Assembly (NCBI GenBank): GCA_024684065.1
Contig: JAIKXO010000150.1
Coordinates: 1 to 16,414 of the forward strand
DNA from: Lachnospiraceae bacterium
Lineage (GTDB): Bacteria > Bacillota_A > Clostridia > Lachnospirales > Lachnospiraceae
DNA length: 16,414 nucleotides
Direction: 5' to 3'
Shown: in pieces, positions 6,491-13,251 of the stretch
Layout: the number at the start of each line of letters is the position of its first letter
Position numbering within the stretch: position 1 is the first letter of the stretch
Notes under the pieces: generated by a model
Databases searched by the model: none
What the model saw: only the letters and a program-made list of their open reading frames with translations
What the model was told of the DNA's origin: nothing
Program-made: the position numbers and the translations under genes

Positions 6491-6517
6491 TGGAAGCAGG
6501 TGATGGGAATCGAACTC
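6491..6517 (-). other. tRNA 3'-end remnant, Gly-like
   Basis: The minus strand reads GAGTTCGATTCCCATCACC and then CTGCTTCCA, i.e. a T-loop (TTCGATT), the 3' strand of the T-stem and acceptor stem, and CCA. It resembles the 3' end of Gly tRNAs, with one extra T before CCA. Upstream bases do not complete a T-stem and no D- or anticodon arm is present, so this is not a functional tRNA. Such ends are typical leftovers of integration at a tRNA gene. Confidence 0.55.
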
Positions 6518-6528
6518 TTAACAGTTCG
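6511..6528. repeat. inverted repeat overlapping the tRNA T-loop, att-core-like
   Basis: CGAACT (6511-6516) and AGTTCG (6523-6528) are perfect inverted arms around the 6-nt spacer cttaac; a flanking t/a pair extends the arms to 7 bp. One arm is the tRNA T-loop. The form resembles a tyrosine-recombinase crossover core, though no tyrosine integrase lies in the window. Confidence 0.4.
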
Positions 6529-6571
6529 AAAAAATACAGGAAAAAGGAGGGTTGCGGCGCTGCCTGATCTA

Positions 6572-6595
6572 AACTCACTTCGCAACTCACTTCGA
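6572..6595. repeat. 12-nt tandem duplication
   Basis: aactcacttcgc is followed directly by aactcacttcga. It lies between the tRNA remnant and the stop of the minus-strand Rpn gene, outside any coding frame. Confidence 0.6.
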
Positions 6596-6653
6596 TACAT
6601 AAGCCTGAAGCTGCCACATAATAAGCCTTCTCGCTGTACCTGCTATTCTGTTA

Positions 6654-7490
6654 TTATTTCTGTAACTGTTTTGCTATGATTGCGCGTTCCTTGCCCTTGA
6701 TCTCAAGCGTATTAAGAGCATCCTCCAGACTACATTTCATATTCTTCATCATAAGCTTGACGTATTTTATTGTAGTTTGTTCAGCTCTTTCATCTGCAAC
6801 CTTATCAGCTAACCTTGAAAAAGATTCACACATAACCTCACGCCCTTCCTCTGTTTCCTTAAAGTGCCTTACACCTTCAGCCAGCGGCTCATAATAAATG
6901 TCGTCTGCATTTGTACAGTTAAAATCATGTGCCAGCCTTCCGAAGTCATCATCTCCATTGTATAACCCGTTCACATAGATGGTATATGCACCATCATCAT
7001 AGGGCTTACCGGTCTCTCTAACGACCTTGTCTACATGATATATCGGATTATTCTCACCAAACTTATCATGCTGACAGATAAAAATCACATATGCGTCCTT
7101 TAGCTCTTTGAATTCCTGTTTCTTTTTAAGCATCCGGGAATCCATCATGCTACCATTGAATCTTGCCCTGCGGATATGGGATCCTTCTTCGTTTCGCTGG
7201 ACTTCAACATCAAATTCAACGCCCTTGTTGTCTATCGCATGGATATCGATCCGAATATTTCTGCCACCAGGATAGGGGCTCTTCATGTCCACCTGTCCTT
7301 TAACTCGGAGAACCTTGATATCATCCCTTTCAAGAATAATTCTCAGTAACAGTTCCGTTGCTTCGATGTTTCTATCAAAGACCTTGCTCATTAGGTCATC
7401 ATCAAACAGATTCAGGTCATCAATCGCCTTATCGAGCTCCTTGGCAATCTGGTCGTTAAGTCTGATAACCTCTTTTTTCTTCTTAGCCAT
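6654..7490 (-). CDS. Rpn-family PD-(D/E)XK nuclease / transposase-like protein
   Basis: A 278-aa product from the ATG at 7490, chosen because GAGG (7502-7499) lies 8 nt before it; an upstream in-frame ATG at 7508 has no ribosome site. The family is Rpn (recombination-promoting nuclease / PDDEXK_2). The catalytic pattern, numbered from the ATG at 7508, is Asp88 (RIDIHA) then 13 residues to Glu102-Val-Gln104 (FDVEVQR). Further family traits are RRARFNGSMMDSRML and YVIFICQHDKFG. The C-terminal 60 residues are helical. Characterised Rpn proteins of E. coli cleave DNA and raise recombination; the activity here is inferred. These genes are often mobile or multicopy in Lachnospiraceae. A single-gene unit, facing away from the serine recombinase. 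Confidence 0.85.
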   Translation of the reverse strand: MAKKKKEVIRLNDQIAKELDKAIDDLNLFDDDLMSKVFDRNIEATELLLRIILERDDIKVLRVKGQVDMKSPYPGGRNIRIDIHAIDNKGVEFDVEVQRNEEGSHIRRARFNGSMMDSRMLKKKQEFKELKDAYVIFICQHDKFGENNPIYHVDKVVRETGKPYDDGAYTIYVNGLYNGDDDFGRLAHDFNCTNADDIYYEPLAEGVRHFKETEEGREVMCESFSRLADKVADERAEQTTIKYVKLMMKNMKCSLEDALNTLEIKGKERAIIAKQLQK

Positions 7491-7508
7491 ACATAATACC
7501 TCAAACAT

Positions 7509-7537
7509 ATAGTAGCAAAAAACACGTGATTTTTCAA
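7509..7537 (-). promoter_or_regulatory. promoter of the minus-strand Rpn gene
   Basis: On the minus strand TTGAAA (7537-7532) and TACTAT (7514-7509) are 17 bp apart. The predicted start (about 7503) is only a few bases before the ribosome site, so the leader would be very short. Confidence 0.5.
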
Positions 7538-7742
7538 CAGATTTCGGGATTATGTCTCCTGCTCCGACGTGCCCCGATGTCCCCGATGTCCGGGGGCTTC
7601 AGAAGCTTCACCTTAAAAATTACAGCTACAAAGGCATTTAATAACAATACTTATTAATTGATGGGCAAATGATAATGCGTCTGGGCATTGAACAGGAAAC
7701 AGGGGAAGGGAGGCAGGCCTCCAAACCTCGCTCTGGCCGGGA

Positions 7743-7832
7743 ATGAAGATGGATATCCAAAATGCATCGGCAGTGATGCTAAGTTTAGGTATTGGTTTAT
7801 GCGCCAATGCCAGCATGGTTTTGACATTGTAA
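7743..7832 (+). CDS. possible 29-residue hydrophobic small protein
   Basis: ATG at 7743 to TAA at 7830-7832 encodes a peptide beginning MKMDIQNASAVMLSLGIG with a hydrophobic core and little charge. The ribosome site (ccggga, directly before the ATG) is poor. A hairpin starts 12 nt after the stop. I do not recognise it; it could equally be a chance frame. Confidence 0.2.
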   Translation: MKMDIQNASAVMLSLGIGLCANASMVLTL

Positions 7833-7837
7833 ATTAT

Positions 7838-7863
7838 AAAAAAAGAAGCCGATAGACGGCTTC
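7838..7863. terminator. hairpin with an A-run on its left side
   Basis: gaagccg (7845-7851) pairs with cggcttc (7857-7863). The A residues at 7838-7844 make it a terminator for minus-strand transcripts; on the plus strand it is followed only by acaatttta. It would shield the recombinase and upstream DNA from read-through. Confidence 0.5.
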
Positions 7864-7913
7864 ACAATTTTATCGATGGTTAATTTTGACACTATAGTAT
7901 AGGAGGCTGGGGA

Positions 7914-8798
7914 ATGATATATAGCAAAGATGATGTGCTTAAGGTGGCGCCTGTGTTGTTGCCGGATTATAAATGCGATTTTGATGTTTCCATTTCTGAA
8001 AACCTTGTCGCCGAAACCGACGAGGACAGATATTATTACGTGATATATAAAAAAGGTCAGAAGAAAGAAATCGCGACCTTTTTAAACAGCCACATACGGG
8101 AGGCTCTTAAATCCCTTGCGAAGACATATGGGTACTGTCGTATTTCCACTCGCAAGCAATCCATCGACCGTCAGATTCGGAATATAAAATCCATTTATCC
8201 TTCCGCCGTAATCATACAGGAGGCTTATACCGGCATGAGCATGGACCGCCCCGAATGGAACCGGCTTCTCAAAACCGTAAAGCCCGGCGAGAGGATAGTC
8301 TTTGATTCGGTCTCCAGGATGAGCCGGTCGGCGGATGAGGGCATTGAAACCTATTTTGAGCTCTACGAAAACGGCATAGAGCTGATTTTCTTGAAGGAGC
8401 ATTACATCGATACCGAGGTTTATGCTGAAAATATGAGAGATAAGATAGAGCTTCAGGGAACGGACGAGGACGAGATATTCAAGGGGCTGAACAATTATTT
8501 CCGCAAGCTTGCCTCTAAGCAGATCCGGATTGCATTTGACCAGTCGGAGAAAGAGGTGCAGGATCTCCGGCAGAGGACGAAGGAGGGGATTGAGACAGCT
8601 AGGCTTAAAGGGAAGCAAATCGGACAGCACCCAGGGAAAAAGTTTAATATCAAAAAGGAAGCCCCTGCAAAGGAGAAGATAATTCGCCTTTCCAAGAGCT
8701 TTAACGGCACTCTGTCCGATGCTGAGTGTATGAAGTTGGCCGGGCTGAGCAGGGGGACATATTATAAGTATAAAAGGGAATTAAAGCAACGCATATAA
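7914..8798 (+). CDS. small serine recombinase (resolvase/invertase family) with an N-terminal extension
   Basis: A 294-aa protein. The resolvase catalytic domain starts at about residue 71: YGYCRISTRKQ supplies Arg76 and the nucleophile Ser78, and DSVSRMSRSADEG at 131-143 supplies Arg135 and Arg138. A long helix (about 200-232) and a C-terminal helix-turn-helix (about 266-290, SDAECMKLAGLSRGTYYKY) are typical for DNA binding by this class. Resolvases usually begin within ten residues of the Y-x-R-x-S motif; here about 70 residues precede it (acidic, with RYYYVIYKKGQKKEIATFL), a segment I cannot name. Role: site-specific DNA inversion, resolution or small-element transposition; substrate sites not identified. 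AGGAGG at 7901-7906 fixes the start. Confidence 0.9.
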   Translation: MIYSKDDVLKVAPVLLPDYKCDFDVSISENLVAETDEDRYYYVIYKKGQKKEIATFLNSHIREALKSLAKTYGYCRISTRKQSIDRQIRNIKSIYPSAVIIQEAYTGMSMDRPEWNRLLKTVKPGERIVFDSVSRMSRSADEGIETYFELYENGIELIFLKEHYIDTEVYAENMRDKIELQGTDEDEIFKGLNNYFRKLASKQIRIAFDQSEKEVQDLRQRTKEGIETARLKGKQIGQHPGKKFNIKKEAPAKEKIIRLSKSFNGTLSDAECMKLAGLSRGTYYKYKRELKQRI

Positions 8799-8831
8799 AA
8801 GCTTTGACAGTTTTAACAGTATATTTATTGC

Positions 8832-8862
8832 TTGGTAATAAATAATTCCTTGCTATTATAAT
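8832..8862 (+). promoter_or_regulatory. weak promoter candidate for the plus-strand PD-(D/E)XK-like gene
   Basis: TATAAT at 8857-8862 lies 34 nt upstream of the ATG; the best -35 (TTGGTA at 8832-8837) has a 19-bp spacer. A separate TTGACA at 8804-8809 has no matching -10. Confidence 0.3.
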
Positions 8863-8896
8863 TAAAAAATAAGATAATATAAACGGGAGAATTATT

Positions 8897-9766
8897 ATGC
8901 CAAACGGAATCGCTTATCAGAACAAGGATATTGCGAGCAAAGTATTTGCGGAAAACTTCAAAGATAAATCATTGGCAGTATACGGGCTTTCGCTTCCGAA
9001 GATTGTACAGGCTTTGCCTACCAATCTGCCTGAGGTGACGGCCAATGAACTTCGGATTGACAATCTCTTCCTTCTGGAGGATGGCCGGATTGCGATCATT
9101 GATTATGAGAGCGAGTACAGAAAGGCTAATAAGCTGAAGTACTTGGGATATGCCTACCGTGTGTTGGAGAGGTATTTTAAAGAAGGCAAACCAAGTACAA
9201 AGCTGGTAATGGTTGTTATTTATACAGCGGATGTAACTCCGGGACAGACCGAAGATAGTTTCGATGCCGGAATGGTAACACTTTCGATTGAACCGGCGTA
9301 CTTATCACAGCTGAATTCAGAAGAAATAAAAAGCAGACTTGACAAAAAAGTAAGAGCCGAGGATACGCTGACAGATGCAGAAATAATGGAATTTATTATT
9401 CTGCCGCTGACTTATCAAAAAGCGCAGCAGGAGGCCGCAATCGAAGCTGCGATCAATATGGCAAAAAGGATAAAAGACGAAGAAACAATGGCATTTGTCC
9501 TTTCGGGGCTTTTGGTGTTTTCAGACAAAATTATAGACGATGAATTAAGTATAAAGACAAAGGAGTGGATCAGGATGACAAAAGTGGGAAGACTGTTTGC
9601 AGAAGAAGCAGAAATGGAAAGAGCAAGGCAGCTGGTAAGCATTATTGAGTCGTTTGCTAAATCAGAGAATGGCACTATTGATGATACATGTAAAAAGGCG
9701 GGGATAACAAAAACCGAGTATGATCGGGCCAAAAAGCTGCTTCAGTCGGAGGAAGTTTATGCTTGA
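8897..9766 (+). CDS. PD-(D/E)XK-like (Rpn-related) protein of a Lachnospiraceae family
   Basis: A 289-aa protein that I know only as a widespread hypothetical family in Lachnospiraceae. Residues 45-75 have the nuclease-like order LRIDNLFLLEDGRIAIIDYESEY: Asp55, then 13 residues, then Asp69-Tyr-Glu71, parallel to Asp88...Glu102-Val-Gln104 of the minus-strand Rpn protein nearby. The usual Lys/Gln at the last position is Glu, so catalysis is uncertain. The middle contains a strand pattern (KLVMVVIYTADV). The C-terminal part is helical and ends in an HTH-like segment (GTIDDTCKKAGITKTEYDRAKKL) close in style to the end of the recombinase upstream. GGGAGA six nt before the ATG is the ribosome site. 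It follows the recombinase by 98 nt and has its own terminator. Confidence 0.7.
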   Translation: MPNGIAYQNKDIASKVFAENFKDKSLAVYGLSLPKIVQALPTNLPEVTANELRIDNLFLLEDGRIAIIDYESEYRKANKLKYLGYAYRVLERYFKEGKPSTKLVMVVIYTADVTPGQTEDSFDAGMVTLSIEPAYLSQLNSEEIKSRLDKKVRAEDTLTDAEIMEFIILPLTYQKAQQEAAIEAAINMAKRIKDEETMAFVLSGLLVFSDKIIDDELSIKTKEWIRMTKVGRLFAEEAEMERARQLVSIIESFAKSENGTIDDTCKKAGITKTEYDRAKKLLQSEEVYA

Positions 9767-9810
9767 ATGACAGGGATTTATCTTCTCTTATTTGTTATGA
9801 AGCATAAAAA

Positions 9811-9873
9811 GAAAGGAATGTCGAGAATGCCGCTAGGCAAGACGGAGCCCGTTCTTGATAGTCCTTCTTTTTT
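9811..9873 (+). terminator. long imperfect hairpin terminator of the PD-(D/E)XK-like gene
   Basis: gaaagga (9811-9817) pairs with the tccttc arm at 9862-9867 with one bulge, and 9820-9827 pairs with 9852-9859 using two G-T pairs; a T-run follows at 9868-9873. The inner loop holds a small gcc/ggc hairpin. Confidence 0.6.
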
Positions 9874-9953
9874 GTTTTACCCTTTAGAGGTCTACAAGGG
9901 AACTGTCAGGTATAATGCATGAGCATCGAGGATCTTAGAAGCATGCTGTAATC

Positions 9954-9985
9954 TGGTTAAGATTTTGGTTAAGAAATCTTAACAG
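9954..9985. repeat. direct and inverted TTAAGA repeats beside the tRNA remnant
   Basis: tggttaaga occurs at 9954-9962 and again at 9967-9975. gttaagattt (9956-9965) and aaatcttaac (9974-9983) form a 10-bp perfect dyad. The end, tcttaacag (9977-9985), is identical to 6516-6524 beside the other tRNA remnant. It looks like a protein-binding or recombination site. Confidence 0.45.
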
Positions 9986-10032
9986 GGATGCCCGAACCCC
10001 CTTTCTTTACTGAATTTTTAATGTGTTTATTG

Positions 10033-10057
10033 ACAGGTTCGAATCCTGTCACCCCGA
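10033..10057 (+). other. tRNA 3'-end remnant, Pro-like
   Basis: A perfect T-arm (acagg, loop TTCGAAT, cctgt) is followed by CACCCCG and A, the 3' strand of an acceptor stem whose partner would be CGGGGTG, as in bacterial Pro tRNAs. The preceding 60 bases hold no anticodon or D arm, so only the 3' quarter of a tRNA gene is present. This is the expected footprint of an attachment site at one end of an integrated element. Confidence 0.65.
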
Positions 10058-10093
10058 TTCGGGATTTCTGTATTTTCAACTATCTTAAACATA

Positions 10094-11344
10094 TTAATAA
10101 ACAACTGACGAAGTACCGGGGTTATGGATCATTTCTGCCGGTACATAGGCTTCAACCAGTATTCCCCCGGGAAGGTACTCTTCTTTTATCAGATATCCGG
10201 TACTGCGGATCCGCTCGATTATTCCGGCTTCTGAATAGCCTATTATCTTATTGATATATGTCTGTCCGTTCAGAATAATGTCCTGCACGGTCGAAAGCAG
10301 GGTTTCAATGCCCTCACCGTCCTTTGCGGATATCTTTACGACAGCGTCTGCCGCAGGGTCGCGAAGAAATACCCCGTCACAGACGATATCCATTTTGTTG
10401 AACACAGTGATCATGGGTTTATCAAGGACTCCGAGCTCCTTCAGCGTATCGTGCACCACCTTCATATGAAGTTCGCATTCAGGATCCGATGCATCGACCA
10501 CATGAAGGATCATATCCGAAAATCCGGCTTCCTCCAGGGTGCTGCGGAAAGCATCGATCAGATGGTGGGGGAGCTTATTGATGAACCCTACCGTATCCGT
10601 GAACAGAACCTTCCCGCCCCCGGGAAGGATACAGCTCCTGGTAGTGGGGTCGAGCGTTGCGAAGAGTTTGTCCTCCTCCGGAACGTCGGAAGAGGTAAGC
10701 CGGTTTAGAAGTGTGGATTTGCCCGCGTTGGTATATCCCGCTATCGCGATCACCGGGATCCTGCTCTGCATGCGGCGCTTTCTCGCTGTTTCCCTGCTCT
10801 TTTTCAGTTTCTCAAGCTCGCCGGACAGCACTGATATGCGTTTCCTGATCGCACGGCGGTCCGACTCAAGCTTCTTTTCTCCGGGACCTCTTGTGCCTAT
10901 CCCGCCGCCCAGCCTTGAAAGAGCCTGACCCGCCCCGGTAAGATGGGAAGCCCTGTATTTTAACTGTGCCATCTCAACCTGCAGCTTTCCCTCTGCCGTA
11001 CGGGAATGGGCGGCGAATATGTCTAAGATCAGGATAGTCCTGTCGATCACTTTTTTCCCTGTTATCTCTGAAAGGTTACGTATCTGAACGGGAGTAAGTT
11101 CATCATCGCACACGATCCCGTCAGCTTCGAATTCTTCCATAAGCCTTGTCAGTTCTTCCGCCTTGCCCTTTCCGACATAAGTTGCGGAATTGATCCGGTC
11201 AAGAGACTGGACGGTCTTTGCGACTGCCTTTCCGCCTGCCGTATCAACTAACATGGCCAGCTCCGATAAGGATGCCTCCGCTGATTCACAGTCACCGGTT
11301 GACGCGGCTACAAGTATATATCTTTCAACAGGAGGTTCGTTCAT
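10094..11344 (-). CDS. hflX: GTPase HflX
   Basis: A 416-aa protein of normal length for HflX, a ribosome-binding GTPase that splits stalled or heat-damaged 70S ribosomes. The N-terminal HflX domain has the ATYVGKGKAEEL motif (54-65), the conserved DRTILILDIFAAHSRTAEGKLQVE block (101-124) and the glycine-rich GGGIGTRGPGEKKLE linker (146-160), followed by a basic coiled-coil. The G domain shows Walker A GYTNAGKST (203-211), DTVGF (250-254), NKMD (316-319) and SAKDG (339-343). It is the last gene of a minus-strand cluster: its ATG is 19 nt beyond the stop of the Pro-rich lipoprotein, with AAGGATG as ribosome site in the gap. Its stop lies 36 nt from the tRNA-Pro-like remnant, so an element may have inserted just downstream. 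Confidence 0.97.
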   Translation of the reverse strand: MNEPPVERYILVAASTGDCESAEASLSELAMLVDTAGGKAVAKTVQSLDRINSATYVGKGKAEELTRLMEEFEADGIVCDDELTPVQIRNLSEITGKKVIDRTILILDIFAAHSRTAEGKLQVEMAQLKYRASHLTGAGQALSRLGGGIGTRGPGEKKLESDRRAIRKRISVLSGELEKLKKSRETARKRRMQSRIPVIAIAGYTNAGKSTLLNRLTSSDVPEEDKLFATLDPTTRSCILPGGGKVLFTDTVGFINKLPHHLIDAFRSTLEEAGFSDMILHVVDASDPECELHMKVVHDTLKELGVLDKPMITVFNKMDIVCDGVFLRDPAADAVVKISAKDGEGIETLLSTVQDIILNGQTYINKIIGYSEAGIIERIRSTGYLIKEEYLPGGILVEAYVPAEMIHNPGTSSVVY

Positions 11345-11363
11345 TGCTCATCCTTTTTCATTA

Positions 11364-12134
11364 TTAGAGTGCAGGTGCCGGTGTGGGCACGGGTGTCGGT
11401 GAAGGAGCAGGTGTCGGCACAGGCGACGGCGTCGGTTCGGGTGTCGGTACCGGCGTGGGCGACGGCGTTGGTTCGGGTGCAGGTGCCGGCGTGGGCGCAG
11501 GTGTAGGTTCAGGAGTCGGAAGCGGCGCAGGAGTCGGTACGGGCAGTTCAGAAGGCGCGGGCGTCGGAGCCGCGGGCATACTGATCCGTATGTCATAACC
11601 TTCAAGCCCTGAATCAGCCGCAAGCTGTTCCAGACTCCGTTCAAGGCTTAATGTATCCACATTTGCGGCATCATGAAGGACGATCAGGGCGGAATCATAG
11701 CCGAAGTCAGCCTCATACCTGTCCCCGACAAAGCCGGAAAGGAGAGCCTTTGCCGATATGGAATAGTCAGTAAGGATCGATTCCCGGCTTTTTGAGGCAG
11801 GCTCAAATACGACAGGTTCTTCCGGGAACTGATAGGGCGCAGGCGTGGGATAGCCGGACGGCTTTGCGACATGGGCAGGTTCATCAGAGACCGCCCCGGT
11901 CCCGGAAGGCAGAGCATCCGGGGCCTGTCTGACGGATCCTGCGACAGTTAAGGCTTCCGATGAATAGACAACTTCTCCGGTATCGTCAATTCTTACCCCG
12001 ATAACCGGATCGTCAGCCTGCATCCCGGTATTTTCATCCTGTTTTCTGCAGCCGGACAGTGATAAGGCCAAAACAAGCATAAAGGCAGCCTTTTTCACAA
12101 AATGCCCGGAGCTTTTGCGCAAACAGTCGTTCAT
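11364..12134 (-). CDS. lipoprotein with a C-terminal Pro-Thr/Ala-rich tail
   Basis: A 256-aa protein with a lipoprotein signal peptide (hydrophobic core 14-27, lipobox LSGC, Cys29). Residues 30-110 are low-complexity; 115-186 form a small folded-looking segment ([25 protein letters not shown]... GYDIRISM) that I cannot assign. Residues 188-256 are almost purely PTPAP/PTPEP/PSPTP repeats running to the C-terminus. In lipoproteins such tails usually act as a wall-spanning stalk; here the stalk is at the end away from the lipid, with nothing after it, so it may contact peptidoglycan or a partner (inference). It lies between the YbjQ-family gene (19 nt upstream) and hflX (19 nt downstream), probably one transcript. 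AGGGA just before the ATG is the ribosome site. Confidence 0.8.
   Translation of the reverse strand: MNDCLRKSSGHFVKKAAFMLVLALSLSGCRKQDENTGMQADDPVIGVRIDDTGEVVYSSEALTVAGSVRQAPDALPSGTGAVSDEPAHVAKPSGYPTPAPYQFPEEPVVFEPASKSRESILTDYSISAKALLSGFVGDRYEADFGYDSALIVLHDAANVDTLSLERSLEQLAADSGLEGYDIRISMPAAPTPAPSELPVPTPAPLPTPEPTPAPTPAPAPEPTPSPTPVPTPEPTPSPVPTPAPSPTPVPTPAPAL
11367..11573 (-). repeat. coding low-complexity Pro-Thr/Ala repeat tract
   Basis: The tract consists of 6-nt and 12-nt units of ggtgtc/ggcgca type on the plus strand (Pro-Thr-Pro-Ala on the minus strand), 69 codons long. Such tracts can change in unit number by slippage; all units here keep the frame. Confidence 0.8.
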
Positions 12135-12153
12135 GATTCCCTGACAGCCTTAT

Positions 12154-12462
12154 TCATACAAACCTTACTGCCGTTCCGTAGGCCATGATCTCGGCTGCGC
12201 TCTGCATGATGGAAGCAGAGGAATATCTCATTCCCACCACGGCATCTGCTCCCAAAGCCTGTGCTTCCTGTATCATGCGCTCTGTTGCGATCTTTCTTGC
12301 GCTGTCCATCATTTCGTTGTACTTCGTAAGCTCTCCGCCTACAATGGTCTTAAGGCTGGCTCCGAGATCACGCATTACATTGACTGTCTGTACCGTGCCT
12401 CCCTTTACAACGCCCAATACCTCGTAATCCTTTCCGATATTCTCTGTTGTTGAAATGATCAT
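12154..12462 (-). CDS. YbjQ/UPF0145 family protein
   Basis: A 102-aa protein beginning MIISTTENIGKDYEVLGVVKG at the ATG at 12462. That start follows AGGAGG (within 12476-12470) by 7 nt; longer readings from 12510 would run through the ribosome site. The family signature is complete: the N-terminal ENI...Y...LG.V.G block, GGEL..Y..M...AR..A..RM..EA..LGADAVVGMRY, and a C-terminal AYGTAV strand. Members form a pentameric beta-alpha fold annotated as heavy-metal-binding on weak grounds; the function is unknown. First gene of the putative ybjQ-like/lipoprotein/hflX cluster. Confidence 0.92.
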   Translation of the reverse strand: MIISTTENIGKDYEVLGVVKGGTVQTVNVMRDLGASLKTIVGGELTKYNEMMDSARKIATERMIQEAQALGADAVVGMRYSSASIMQSAAEIMAYGTAVRFV

Positions 12463-12946
12463 TTTCGTTCCTCCTTTTTTTCTCATGAACGCGATCACCT
12501 GCCGGTCCATAATTAATATACAGGCGCAGTTGTCCGCTTGATATCACTTTTGATCCTCACATCATATAATGCAAAGGCAATGATCTGCGTTAATGAGTAT
12601 TGGTTATCATATGCCCGGCTTACTATATAACTTGTATTAAGTCGGATTCTTTTGTAGGTATACAGTATATCACCGGCGGTTTGTTAATTAAAGATGCATT
12701 TTTATCTGTGGAATTATGATCATGGGAGGCGCTGTCCGGTTTCCGATAAAAAGCGTACTTTAATGCGCCGTATTATGATATTCGAAAGAGAGCGTAAGTA
12801 CAGGTTTGCTATCGCGGGGGATCCGTGAACGGTAACGTCAAAAGACGGCAAAAGACCGAAAGATATCCTTGAAAAGCGGGTTTTTATAAGATATATTATA
12901 GAAAGCGGATTACTTGAAATAACATTGTCAGAGAAAGGAAGGATCC
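12463..12946. other. divergent intergenic region
   Basis: About 480 bp between the minus-strand HflX cluster and a plus-strand small gene. AT-rich with several TATA-like motifs (about 12560-12680), none with a clear -35 for the minus cluster. The plus-strand promoter at 12869-12897 lies at its right end. No RNA gene or conserved structure recognised. Confidence 0.5.
12869..12897 (+). promoter_or_regulatory. promoter of the 77-aa protein gene
   Basis: TTGAAA (12869-12874) and TATATT (12892-12897) with a 17-bp spacer, 49 nt before the ATG. Confidence 0.6.
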
Positions 12947-13180
12947 ATGAAGAATGAACTTGTGATATGGGTGGAATGCTCATGCGGAGATATCTGGCCG
13001 GTTTTTTTTGATACCGACAGGGATACGATAGAAAAAGCCGTAAAGGAATTCAAGCAGCTCTGCGTGCGTATAGGGCTTAAAATGGAAGGCCTGAAATACA
13101 GAGAGATATGTGTAAGGCGCAAGTCAAGCGGACAGGAGCTTGAAAAAAAGAAAGAGAAGGATCTGGTATCATTATTTTAA
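12947..13180 (+). CDS. 77-aa protein of unknown function
   Basis: A small protein: MKNELVIWVECSCGDIWPVF, then an amphipathic helix (TIEKAVKEFKQLCVRIGL) and a very basic C-terminus (KKKEKD). It has three cysteines, two as Cys-x-Cys at residues 11-13 and one at 39, too few for a classic zinc ribbon. The strand-helix-strand order could suit a small single-domain fold. A good promoter, the ribosome site GGAAGG before the ATG and a strong terminator after the gene make it a credible single-gene unit. No family recognised. Confidence 0.75.
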   Translation: MKNELVIWVECSCGDIWPVFFDTDRDTIEKAVKEFKQLCVRIGLKMEGLKYREICVRRKSSGQELEKKKEKDLVSLF

Positions 13181-13251
13181 TATTTCTCTGTTTATCGTTT
13201 ACAATAATCAGCGGATATCGGAGATTTGTTATCGTAACCGGAAAAAAAGTT

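Larger units (their letters stand above)
7538..7913. other. intergenic stretch upstream of the recombinase
   Basis: No clear gene. It holds a duplicated ccccgatgt (about 7573-7590) flanked by a G-run able to form a hairpin, a palindrome ggaggcaggcctcc near 7709-7722, a short hydrophobic open frame (7743-7832), a hairpin (7845-7863) and two copies of ttttgaca (7819-7826, 7884-7891) on either side of that hairpin. Confidence 0.5.

Noticed and set aside
8082..8630. 182-aa minus-strand frame opposite the recombinase
   Set aside because: Shadow of the resolvase gene, whose catalytic residues and ribosome site are clear on the plus strand.
10451..10928. Several plus-strand open frames opposite hflX
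   Set aside because: Shadows of the hflX coding frame; hflX motifs and length are complete on the minus strand.
11383..11598. Gly-Val-rich plus-strand frame ([11 protein letters not shown]...)
   Set aside because: Exact antisense of the Pro-Thr/Ala repeat tail of the minus-strand lipoprotein; no ribosome site.
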